A DNA stretch of 64,000 nt from Zerene cesonia (Eukaryota; Arthropoda; Insecta; Lepidoptera; Pieridae): the NCBI RefSeq assembly GCF_012273895.1, contig NC_052111.1, forward strand, positions 5,208,001 to 5,272,000, given 5' to 3'. Below the pieces are notes generated by a model, which saw only the letters and a program-made list of their open reading frames with translations, searched no databases and was not told the origin of the DNA. The position numbers and the translations under genes are program-made. Shown here in pieces: positions 12,026 through 22,722 of the stretch (positions are counted from its first letter, which is position 1; every line of letters starts with the position of its first letter).

Positions 12026-12210
12026 CTAGCTGCGCCCCGCGGTTTCACCCGCGTAAGTCCGCATCCCGTAGGAATATCGGGATAAAAAATAGATGTTGGC
12101 CGATTCTCAGACCTACCCAATATGCTTACCAAATTTCAGAGGAATCGGTCAAGCCGTTTCGGAGGAGTATGGCAACGAAAACTGTGACACGAGAATTTTA
12201 TATATATAGA
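12026..12210 (-). mobile_element. Non-autonomous Helitron-like element, full length, second subfamily
   Basis: On the minus strand it starts 'tctatatatataaaattctc', carries 'ctcctccgaaacggcttgac' and ends with the hairpin 'cgcgggtgaaaccgcg', then 'gggcgcagctag'. The 3' part is shared with the family at 10398 but the 5' half is different. It is flanked by A (5') and T (3') in its own orientation. Confidence 0.8.
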
Positions 12211-13180
12211 TTATCACACAGGGATCACGTATCTTTTCAAAAGGTATTTAAAGGTAAAGGTATTTAAATAAGACGTATGTAAAATCACATAAATTATTAA
12301 AGAAATAGGTTTACGGGTTAATTTAAATTGTATTAGAGTATAAAAAAATCCTCCTCGCACCGTTATATATATTCAGTGCCCTTCATCGGTATGCAAAATG
12401 TTATGTACGTACATTAAATTATTGCTATTGTCATGACAGAATTCATTTAATTTTACGTTTCATTGCAACAAATATTTAATTATTGACACGTCCAATCTGT
12501 ATTTCATTGTATTAAGTTAACATTAAATCTATTTGTAATGTTTAATTTCATTGTCGTTATATTTATTGATAACACAAAGCAACATTATATATTTTAATTT
12601 CGCATGTGATCCGTTGATTTAAATATTCTGTTTAGTTAATCCTAACGAAGGCTAGATATTTCGTATTTAATTTCCTTATCAGAGTTTCTAGGGGAATCTA
12701 TAGAGATAAATTTTTTGGCAACAATACATTCATAGTGGCACCAATTCCGTTAAATAAACTCGTCCAATCGTACCCCTCAATATTTTCGACGTGCAGCGTC
12801 GCTCACTTCAGATAAAATTGTTTTTTAACCTTTTTCAACATTGCTAGAATATCTAACGATATCGCTGTTGTCCGTTGAATTGAAACAAAGGCACGATTGA
12901 AACTCCGGAAAGATAACCCACTGCAATCTCTGTCATGAATATACCTCTTACGATGTGTAGACACATTGTATGTGACCAAGATGGAGCAGATTTATATTTT
13001 TGCTGAATATGTGAGGGCTATGTTTAGCTTTATTAAGCGTGTTTAACAGTTTGTAAATAAGAGCAGGGTCTCAATTTATAGTGCGTGTGTTCGTTTTTGT
13101 TGAAAGGGCTTTGTATGATTGTTATTATTAAAATATTTGTAAAGATCCATTAACGTCGCTACTTATGGCAGGGTTAATTA
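12211..13180. other. Unannotated AT-rich DNA
   Basis: No supported feature. Confidence 0.55.
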
Positions 13181-13366
13181 GTCCTTACTCCTATAATAAA
13201 TGCTAAAGTGTGTTATGTTTGCATTTATTTTACGACGAATTGGAGTAATTTTATTATATGATTTTTGTGTTTGGTGTTGTTTGTGTTTTGTCTTTTTATC
13301 GCGGTGAAACATCTCATTCCCAACTTTTTTAACTAAAGCGGCGAAGCCGCGGGCGGACTAAGTTAG
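13181..13366 (+). mobile_element. Degraded Helitron-like element, third subfamily
   Basis: It opens 'tccttactcctataataaat' and ends with the hairpin 'gcggcgaagccgcgggcgg' and 'ttag' in place of CTAG. The 3' hairpin is shared with the copy ending at 22326. Internal erosion and the mutated terminus imply an old copy. Confidence 0.6.
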
Positions 13367-13384
13367 TATTTTCATATTTTTTTA

Positions 13385-13561
13385 TAAAAGCGCGGACAAC
13401 CGAGCAAGTGGGTCACCTGATCAGGCCTGAAGGATCAGCACTCAGTTGTCATAGCTTTTGCGAGGCACACCACAAAGTGGTTAGTAAGTGGCAAGAGGTG
13501 TCGTGAGAAACCTACCGTACGCCAGTGGTCCAAATGAACCGAATGGAGAACTAAACCTGGC
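13385..13561 (+). repeat. Fragment of the 'agcaagtgggtcacctgat' dispersed repeat
   Basis: The phrase 'gagcaagtgggtcacctgat' is the start of a dispersed repeat I recognise from Lepidoptera; a related segment (ctggtgggacgcctgatgg) lies within 30757-31108. The remainder is too diverged to bound exactly. Confidence 0.45.
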
Positions 13562-15416
13562 TCTAATGAATTTTGTACAAGTATACGTGCAGTGTTTTTC
13601 AGAAACAATATAAATATTTCTCTTAACTTATACCTTATAATATCCTTTTTGAAGGAAATAATTATGTTTCTACTGATTTAATCAACTCAATATGGACGTG
13701 AACAACAATTTAACCCGGTTTGTACTATGTGCCTATATACTGGAATCAGCCAACCCGACTAGGTGCTTGTTCAATCACTTAGCAATGATAATAAGCATAA
13801 TTAGGACATAGGCACTTAAGTGGTACAATGTAATTAAGGGCTTGACCACCGGCGCGCCGGGTCGCGCCGCCTGCGTGGACCGCATAATGTTTATGGAATT
13901 GTTCCGTAAGCTCACTAATCAACTTGTCGCAACACTATTTCAGGCCATTGAGTCGAATTACGTGCAAATGACGCTAGATTTTCTTTTGTGCGTGTAATAA
14001 TGAAACTGAAATAGATAGAACATAAATTATTTTATTATATTAGATGGTGGGTGAATTAGTACCGATGAGAAAGTTTTTTCAGTTTTGCAAAAAATAATTA
14101 GTTCTTATTACTGGTAACAGAAACTGATGCTTTTCTGTACTGGATTCGAAACACATCTAATACTTTATTGTCAAGACATTTAAATTTGTTTGATAATCAT
14201 TATTCATGGGTTTTGGTGTCAGATAATTAATTTAACTAGGGATGTAAGAATCTGTCCCCTTTGTATATTATACATTTGCATATTCGTGTAGTGCGACACA
14301 CTTTCGGGCGGATGTGTTAAAATTATCTGCGTAGGGATATAAGTGTTAGGTCAAGTTAAGAACATATTCTTTCTGCAACGAAAACTGGCTATGAAAATTT
14401 TATAATCGTATTACATTCCTACCTTGTTTTCTATATAATATGTAGCAATTTAAACATCGTTTATTACTTGTATAGTGTTCAGTGGTATGTTTATTTTATC
14501 GCTATCTTCGTGTACATTTTCAGTGCCTTTGTTCCCCGAACATTACTTACACGGCTGAAACCCCTGGTCTTTAGTCAATGTAAGTCCTATTGATCTTCTA
14601 CGTGTACTATGTATGTAGTACTTTGTGTACCCAAGGCGCCCGCAATCCTGCGGGTCACCAACGGCATTATTGGAATGCCCTCAATGAAGATCCACTAAGA
14701 TACAATCCTAGTCCCCGAGGTGGAATACTCCGTCACATTGATTTATTGCGTTAATTTGGTCAAATGGTTTAATTATTTAAATTTCAATATGATCCAGTAT
14801 CCTTTTGTTATCTTATTTGATATATTTACTTTCATTTAGGTATCTGTTTCTCTTGCTCAAACTATGAAATTCTTAAGTGGAAGTATAAATTATATTTCTA
14901 GAGTGCCTTCGTCTTCTTGAATACTAATGTTAATTTCAATTAAATTTTCCTCAACAGCAAATGGTTTTTGCTTACTTTTCTCGATCATCCCGGACTCTGT
15001 GATCTGTTTTATTTAAATTACAGCAAAGTAAGAAACCTCTTAACGCTTGATGGCTAATTGAGTAATTAATATAATGAACCTAAAACCAAATTGCCACTGA
15101 TAGCCTGACAAAAGAAGTGAGTAAGTACATCAGATAATTTGAACCGAAATAAGAATTACTAGATGTTCCCTTCCATTTTTCCTTATAACGTTTACCTTTT
15201 CGTAGGTGAAGTATTTGGCAATTTCGTCTGTTACACGTTGAGCTCCTTTACGACGTTTGTTTGCATGCATAATACGCATGTCCCAAATTTATATGGCGGT
15301 GAATTTTAGCTTTTCCGAGCTTTTGTACCTGTCTTTTATATCTATGCTCCCAGATGTCGAGTGATTGAGAATTCGGTGCAAAAAGTGACCTTTATTATAT
15401 TTTTTGCGGCATCTAC
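13562..15416. other. Unannotated DNA with one GC palindrome
   Basis: This contains the perfect 12-bp palindrome ccggcgcgccgg at 13849-13860 in a locally GC-rich patch (13840-13890). Otherwise it has no supported feature. Confidence 0.5.
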
Positions 15417-15592
15417 CTTACTATTCTTACTCATATTTATATTTAATATTAATATTATTGTGTGTGTTTGTTTGTCTTTCACGTCGCAACGGAACTATTT
15501 TATGATATGACATTTTACTGCGGTGAAACATCTTATTGCCAAGGGAGTTTCTTTTCTACCACGTTAGCTGGCTGACACTGGCGTTAAGCTAG
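15417..15592 (+). mobile_element. Helitron-like element, degraded
   Basis: The 'gtgtgtttgtttgtctttc' and 'acgtcgcaacgga' blocks and a terminal 'ttaagctag' followed by T match the third subfamily (compare 13181-13366). The terminal hairpin is eroded and the 5' end is approximate. Confidence 0.5.
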
Positions 15593-15689
15593 TTGATCTT
15601 TATATGTGTAACTGTTTAACTGAACTTAATCACAAATCGAAATAATAAAAAAAAAAATATTAAAACGTATAGCTGTCCATATATACACA

Positions 15690-15905
15690 TGTTTTCCGTC
15701 CGTGGCTTCGCCCTTTTAGTCAAAGGAGTTTCCCATGGATATGATATGGTACTCCGCGGTCAAAAGTAGCTTAAGTCGCTCTCTCCTCCTCTTTACTATC
15801 TTCAGATCCAAAAATCATAAAATTCCTCAGTTGCGACGTGAAAGAAAGACTAACAAACAAACAATCAAACAAACACACATCGCATTTATAATAACATCCT
15901 ACCTC
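15690..15905 (-). mobile_element. Helitron-like element, reverse orientation, 3' end eroded
   Basis: On the plus strand it begins with 'ttttccgtccgtggcttcgc' (an eroded 3' hairpin) and ends with 'ttgcgacgtgaaagaaagac' and 'cgcatttataataacatcct', the reverse of the family's 5' end. It lies tail to tail with the copy at 15417-15592. The open frame 15735-15938 is a by-product of the repeat. Confidence 0.6.
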
Positions 15906-16162
15906 CTTCTCCTCCAATTACAAAGGAGTAAGGATTGACGATGACCTCGTGATCCTCAATCCAATTTACCCAGTTAGGCAAGTCTCAGAGATGTTTGTAC
16001 AAGCTTTGTGTCCACACACCTATTTACTACGAACGGAGTTAGTTGCATATACAAGCTATACCTAGGTTAAATTATAAGTGGAAAAATAATTTTCAGTCAT
16101 CTTGCATCAAAGTGATATTGAGAATCAGGTGTGGCACATCCGATCCTATCCTTCTAATCCTA

Positions 16163-16353
16163 TCCTACTTATATTATAAATACGAAAGTTTGTAAGGATG
16201 TATGTGCTCTTTCACGCAAAAACTTCTGAACCTATTGCAATGAAATTTGGCACGTAGATAGCTGGACAACTGGAATAACATATAGGCAACTTTTTATCCC
16301 CATATTCCAACGGGATACGGACTAACGTGGGTGAAACCGCGGGGCGCAGCTAG
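16163..16353 (+). mobile_element. Non-autonomous Helitron-like element, full length
   Basis: It has the 5' end 'tcctacttatattataaata', the core 'ttgcaatgaaatttggcacg', the hairpin 'gtgggtgaaaccgcgg' and the 3' end 'cgcagctag'. It sits between A (16162) and T (16354). It is the best preserved copy of the first subfamily in the window. Confidence 0.85.
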
Positions 16354-16784
16354 TATACTATATTAATCTTATGTAGATATGAACAAATAAAAACACTAGA
16401 AATTAACAATAAAACTATAAAATGCATATAATTGACGAATAACGTATGTAAATGATTAAGTGGCTGAAAATGTTTCAATGAACACACGAAAGACCCTTAT
16501 GCTGGGAAAAAAATAATTAAAAAAATTAATCTGTAGCTTCGTTGAGTTTTCAGGTGCATTCAGAAGTTAGAATCCTTGGCAAAGGTAACCACAGACAGAG
16601 CCAAATACGAATAGATACGGTCTTTGTTGCTTGGTTTTTGGAGTTGTCGGGATATTAGTCGCTATTCATTCTGCACGACCCTTAAAAGCAAATACTTGAA
16701 TGTTAACTAATGATTCGCGATGAGTATAGAGATTAAGCTTTTATATTCTAACGTATCTTTATTCGTCTTTACTAATACTATAAA

Positions 16785-16914
16785 CTAGCTTTTGATCGCG
16801 GCTTCGTACGCGTTAAATTAGAGTCGGCTCTATCTATTAAAAAAAAAACAATCAAAATCTCGATAAAAATGAGACAGACAGAAAAAGTGACTTTGTTTTA
16901 AACTATGTAGTGAT
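16785..16914 (-). mobile_element. Helitron-like element, fourth subfamily, internally shortened
   Basis: On the plus strand it begins 'ctagcttttgatcgcggctt' and continues through 'gttaaattagagtcg' to 'gactttgttttaaactatg'. The same arrangement recurs at 25116-25308. The 3' CTAG is intact and followed by T in the element's orientation. Confidence 0.6.
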
Positions 16915-17046
16915 GCAAAAGTGTGCGTGTGTATGTTTGTTTGTTTGTCTTTCTTTCAATTGGCAATGTAGCTATTTTATGGTATGGTTTTCGTGTATGG
17001 AGATAGTAAGAAGGCTAGAGAGTGACCTAGGCTACTTTTTACCGCA
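16915..17046 (+). mobile_element. Element fragment head to head with the preceding copy
   Basis: The blocks 'tttgtttgtctttctttca' and 'gagagtgacctaggctactt' are typical of lepidopteran non-autonomous elements of the third subfamily. No 3' terminus is present. Confidence 0.45.
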
Positions 17047-18272
17047 GTGTAATATTCTCATCGTAATCATTGAAAGTATATAATTTCGTTATAGCCTAAA
17101 GTACACATACGTACAATGACATTAAAATTATATTCTTTTAATTCAGGGTACATTTCCATGTGTCCATAAGCAAAAAGTTAAAGCTCTATAAAGCGTTCGA
17201 TTTAACGCTTTAATAAATCTTAATATTCATTTTTCAACTAAAATATGTTTTCATTACTTTTCGGTATTTATCTAAGTTTTATTGCGATCCTTCACCATGC
17301 TTTGAGACCAATACATTGTATGACGCACGATTTTGTACTAAAACAGCAACTCAGAAATTACACCTAAAACATTAGGGCGTTCAATCAGGTGTTAAAATGC
17401 TTAACAGACAGAACCGCAACCGTAACATTGGCATGTATCATGGAGCAGGGTAGTAGTGCTGCGTATTCAACCGCGAACCGCTTCTTCGTAAAGCCCCAGA
17501 GGATTGGAGCAAATAGCATTCCGATTTTAACACGTCTACGTAATCCGATAGGAAATCGACTGAAAGACTCTAATGCTGGAAATTAAATGGCGTATAGTGT
17601 AGATTTGAAAATAGCTTTAGGATGAAAAGAAATAAATAGTACTCATAATAAATTTTAAGGATGAGAATCTTAAGAAAATATTTGTTCTAAGAATAGTCTT
17701 GTTTAACTTAAATAATATGATGTATTTAAATCCTAAAAAGGTTTGTTTATAAATCTTTTTAGTGAAAGCATAAAAATTCGTCACTTCACAAATCGTGATA
17801 AACCAATGTTGAACCTGAAAATTTTCCAAGAATTAATTTCACATGGTACATATTTCATCCACTCTGTGTTTCCGACGTCTTGCAATTCTAATATGTATTA
17901 TCTCGGCGTGTCCAAGAGCATTATGCATGCTAACATCCCCTATTCCTTTCCTGTGGAGACATATCTACGTTATTACAGTACGGACGTGATGTTTCCATTT
18001 GCGCCCTTACATTATCTCCCTTTTTGCGTTCCTTGAATCTTCCTTATAATTGTGTTTGCTTACAAGTTGTGGAGTCTGTTGTGAATTATTTAAAGGGAGG
18101 AGGTATTTTATACCTTACATCATTGCAATCCAGTAAAAGTACAAATGCTCATACATAGAGATATTTTTGATGTAGTATATGGAATTGTATTTTTTATATG
18201 TATCCTTTATCATCAAGCGTATAATAAGGGTATTATATATATACTAGTAAGGGATCGTTTTAATTTGAATAA
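17047..18272. other. Unannotated AT-rich DNA
   Basis: Short open frames on both strands here (for example 17389-17586 and 17743-18036) have no start, splice or homology support. Confidence 0.5.
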
Positions 18273-19272
18273 NNNNNNNNNNNNNNNNNNNNNNNNNNNN
18301 NNNNNNNNNNNNNNNNNNNNNNNNNNNNNNNNNNNNNNNNNNNNNNNNNNNNNNNNNNNNNNNNNNNNNNNNNNNNNNNNNNNNNNNNNNNNNNNNNNNN
18401 NNNNNNNNNNNNNNNNNNNNNNNNNNNNNNNNNNNNNNNNNNNNNNNNNNNNNNNNNNNNNNNNNNNNNNNNNNNNNNNNNNNNNNNNNNNNNNNNNNNN
18501 NNNNNNNNNNNNNNNNNNNNNNNNNNNNNNNNNNNNNNNNNNNNNNNNNNNNNNNNNNNNNNNNNNNNNNNNNNNNNNNNNNNNNNNNNNNNNNNNNNNN
18601 NNNNNNNNNNNNNNNNNNNNNNNNNNNNNNNNNNNNNNNNNNNNNNNNNNNNNNNNNNNNNNNNNNNNNNNNNNNNNNNNNNNNNNNNNNNNNNNNNNNN
18701 NNNNNNNNNNNNNNNNNNNNNNNNNNNNNNNNNNNNNNNNNNNNNNNNNNNNNNNNNNNNNNNNNNNNNNNNNNNNNNNNNNNNNNNNNNNNNNNNNNNN
18801 NNNNNNNNNNNNNNNNNNNNNNNNNNNNNNNNNNNNNNNNNNNNNNNNNNNNNNNNNNNNNNNNNNNNNNNNNNNNNNNNNNNNNNNNNNNNNNNNNNNN
18901 NNNNNNNNNNNNNNNNNNNNNNNNNNNNNNNNNNNNNNNNNNNNNNNNNNNNNNNNNNNNNNNNNNNNNNNNNNNNNNNNNNNNNNNNNNNNNNNNNNNN
19001 NNNNNNNNNNNNNNNNNNNNNNNNNNNNNNNNNNNNNNNNNNNNNNNNNNNNNNNNNNNNNNNNNNNNNNNNNNNNNNNNNNNNNNNNNNNNNNNNNNNN
19101 NNNNNNNNNNNNNNNNNNNNNNNNNNNNNNNNNNNNNNNNNNNNNNNNNNNNNNNNNNNNNNNNNNNNNNNNNNNNNNNNNNNNNNNNNNNNNNNNNNNN
19201 NNNNNNNNNNNNNNNNNNNNNNNNNNNNNNNNNNNNNNNNNNNNNNNNNNNNNNNNNNNNNNNNNNNNNNNN
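18273..19272. other. Assembly gap of exactly 1,000 N
   Basis: This is a run of 1,000 undetermined bases. The round length, identical to the gap at 41561-42560, implies a fixed-size scaffold placeholder; the true distance is unknown. Any open frame drawn across it is meaningless. Confidence 0.98.
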
Positions 19273-21085
19273 AGAAATTTCTCATTAAATTATAATCTCT
19301 CCTCGTCTATGTAGCTGATCATCTGGCTAAATGAGAACTATTGTTGCTAACTATAATTATTTTTCCTAAATACTTAGTTTATATTACTTACTCTAGTTAT
19401 ATAAGGTACATCCCAGTGAAGGTTTTGTAAAAATATTGATTTACTTGCATAGGATTAGGTGTATATTACATACATTAATACTTAGACAAAAACTAATGTT
19501 AGTTTTTATTCATTTATAGGCTGAATACTTTCGTACATTGAAAGGCATGTACACAAAAGTTGTTTTGAATCGGTGTAATTTCCTTTAAATGGACAAAACT
19601 ACAATTTGAGACACCCGATGAACAGAGAATTAGAAATACGTATAAACTTTTTCGACTTTTATCTGTCCTTAAACAACATTTCTTACAAGATCCACAAAAA
19701 CCATTACATAATTGTTCTCTATTGGAAGAATCTTGTACAAAATAGAAACATTGTCGTAAGTCGATCACGTGTTTTATCTGATGTTATTTGATGTGTAGGC
19801 TGAAGCATTTTTGATGTTGATAAAAGGAATAATGGGAGACTTATTGTATCGAAATTTCATTGAATTAGCAACTGTCGATATTTTCATTACGAACACGAAA
19901 AGTCTCTTTCATATATATCGAATACAGCTCTGATAAATCACGTGTTTATTTTTAATCACATCACGGTAAGATGTCGATATAAGTTAGGTAACAAATTATT
20001 TTTGTTACAACGTAATAGACAAAAGGGTCTTGCAGAATAAGAAAAGCGAGATTATATATAGCTGATTCATACTGTGAAATAAGCTTAAATAACATTTTAT
20101 AATTCATTAAATAGACCAAATCAGTCCGACCGGTTTCAAATAATTTGATGATGAACACATCACTGAATAATTAAAATAGGAAGCTTTGTGTCCTTAAGGT
20201 AGCGCCTTTAGGATAAAATATATTTGAATGGAGGATTTGAATGTAAGTTTTTTACTGATAATATAAAGTTATGACTTTATTTCGATACATTGTACTACGC
20301 TATTTACACAGCTATATTAAATTTTCGAGCGCTCCAACATCCTTGGAGAGAAGTGATATGCTTATTAAATCTAAGATAAATATGAAACAGCGGTTGTTGC
20401 AGGCTTTTTGGGGAGTTAATGCGTATATACAATATGAGAAAAGGTGTCTGAACATGCCTTTGTTTTATTTTGTAAATGAGGGTACTTCTTACTTCCTTGA
20501 AATTTTTAACAGATCAATTTAATAAAAATCAATATTAGGCGCGATTTTAATGGAATAAAAAAACATTTAAAAGTGTATTTTTATCCTTCTTTACAGTACT
20601 TACAGTGATAAGAGCTATAAACAATATTTTAAGTCATAAGGAGCCGAAGATACAATAATAATTTTGAAAAATTAAGTTTAAAAGTTTATTAGGTAAATAG
20701 TTTTGATACAAAAGCATACCAAAGTTAATAACGAATTAATTTTCATGTTAATTTTAATGAATATTTACGAATACAAACTGAAGAAAAGCATTTCCCTATT
20801 TCCATACTCGTTCAAGCTTTGCATTGTATATCTTATTCATGGATTTATTCTTAACAGTGAATCGTTATTGACACAAATAAGTCTATCTTTATTAAGTAAT
20901 CCCAAATAATAGATGAACGAAATTGATGTACAGATTTAAATAAAATCAAATAAATATTTTAATCAAGTGAGTAATTAAAATGTTAAATCTGACAATATTA
21001 GTATTAATACTCGGCGGTTACTTTATACACACATTGTGATTCGTGTTGCTTTATAAGATAGCAATTAAACGGGATCAAAGTCTCA
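19273..21085. other. Unannotated AT-rich DNA
   Basis: No supported feature. A GTAAGT donor-like motif at 20243 follows a short open stretch but has only a weak acceptor. Confidence 0.5.
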
Positions 21086-21330
21086 AAAATATTGTAGAAG
21101 TTTCGAGAACCTTCTCGACGAAGATGCGAGAGTGCCACTAAGTTCCCGTTGCCGTTTTGCTCGTAAAGGAACGTAACTGCTGCTGTGAATAGATAATAAG
21201 GGTTTTATTAAAATTCCTGGCCCTTGTTTCGCGATTCGCAGGGCTGCTGCGCGCATCCTTTGTTCAAAGGCACGCGCGCAGTAGACTTCGTGACGTCATG
21301 ACGTCGCCTTCAATGAATTTATCGCCTTAG
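21086..21330. promoter_or_regulatory. GC-rich regulatory-looking island: HSE, GC hairpin, doubled CRE
   Basis: In an AT-rich context this island holds three marked motifs. A heat-shock element 'ttcgagaaccttctcga' (21102-21118) has alternating TTC/GAA triplets at 5-nt spacing. A stem-loop at 21247-21281 has CTGCGCGC and CCTTTG paired with CAAAGG and GCGCGCAG. 'tgacgtcatgacgtc' (21291-21305) is two overlapping CRE-type sites. No TATA box or initiator is obvious nearby, so it could be an enhancer rather than a core promoter. Confidence 0.4.
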
Positions 21331-22028
21331 CTTTTTTTAGAACGTGACGCTATTTTAAGCGACTGTTGGAATTGTATTTAGGGACAGGATATGCGTGGGA
21401 AATAGATAGGGTTCAATCAATTATTCAACCCTAATGAGGAAATCCTGTTTTCATGGCAATATTGTTAATAATTGATAAACACTACCACTACATATATATA
21501 CATATAATATTTAGGATAGCAACAACCAAGTGTACGAAATGTTTAAGAACAAATTCCTATAAATAGAACTAATTCTATATGTTTTTAAATAGGTAAAAAT
21601 ATTTCATTTAATATCGAAAAATAATAATACCTTAGATTAAAACGAAGTAAGCTAAGTAAAAAACAATTATTATTATGCAGATTACAATGAAAATTGTGGT
21701 TATCAGAACCGACAGTGAATAATTATAAAATTGGCATTTACTTAATTAACCCTTTATTGTGGAATTAAATGAAGTGAAGAAAAATTTAATTATTCAGCAG
21801 GTCATTAATCCTGTGATCCAAGCGGGGTCTGACGGCTGAGATTGAAGTGCCATGGGTTTCAGTTTTATCTTTAATAAATTTAACGAAATTAGGTCAATAA
21901 ACTTATACCCGTAATAGCAATTATCCCAGCTGGTGTGATTTATTGAGGATTAACGAGAATTGTTAGCGACATTTCAATAGGAAATAATCTTATCGCAGTC
22001 GTAATTTCAAGTGTCTGTGATAGAGATG

Positions 22029-22107
22029 GATCTGGTTGTATTTTGTCATAGAAATGTATTGAGAATATTGATTATATAGTAAGTATTAATTCAAATACAA
22101 CCAGATC
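22029..22107. repeat. 15-bp perfect inverted repeat abutting a Helitron
   Basis: 'gatctggttgtattt' (22029-22043) and 'aaatacaaccagatc' (22093-22107) are exact reverse complements separated by 49 nt. The right arm runs into the first two bases of the Helitron-like copy at 22106. Confidence 0.75.
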
Positions 22108-22326
22108 TATATATATAAAAGAAAGTCGTGTTAGTTACACTATTTATAACTCAAGAACGGCTAAACCGATTATGTTGAAATTTGGTACAGAGATAGTTTT
22201 AGACGCGAGAAAGGACATAGGATAGTTTTTATCCCGAAAATCTAACGGGAACGGGAACTTTGTCGGTAACACCCCGAGTCTATCTTACCCGTGACTACGC
22301 GAGCAAAGCCGCGGGCGGAATGCTAG
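22106..22326 (+). mobile_element. Non-autonomous Helitron-like element, full length
   Basis: It has the 5' end 'tctatatatataaaagaaag', the core 'ggctaaaccgattatgttg', the 3' hairpin 'cgcgagcaaagccgcggg' and 'cggaatgctag'. Flanking bases are A and T. The 5' end resembles the second subfamily and the 3' hairpin the third, so ends are shared in a modular way. Confidence 0.8.
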
Positions 22327-22533
22327 TATTGATTAAAAAAACTGATCTCCATTAGGGTATTTTAATATTAGAGTCTAAATTAATATTCGGCTTACCTAAA
22401 AAATATTTTGATGTATTCGTAAAAATGAGTAAAACGTTTCCATAATTTTATACTTGTTTATTTTTTTTAATAGGAACATCAACGTTTACGTTTTGTTTGC
22501 TACTAAAATTTGAATCAAGCGGAATATATTAAA

Positions 22534-22722
22534 CTAGCTGCGCCCCGCGGTTTCACCCGCGTGTGTCCGTAACTCGTAGGAATATCGGGATAAAAAGTTG
22601 CCTGTATGTTATTCCAGTTGTCCAGCTGTCCACGTACCAAATTTCATTGCAATCGATTCAGCAGTTTTTGCGTGAAAGAGTAACAAACGCACACACATCC
22701 TTACAAGCATTTATAATATTAA
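22534..22722 (-). mobile_element. Non-autonomous Helitron-like element, first subfamily
   Basis: On the plus strand it opens 'ctagctgcgccccgcggttt' (preceded by A) and ends 'gcatttataatattaattaa', the reverse of the family's 5' end with its last bases altered. The open frame 22563-22763 is produced by this repeat. Confidence 0.8.

Noticed and set aside
18145..19314. Long open frames across the first N run
   Set aside because: They consist almost entirely of undetermined bases.
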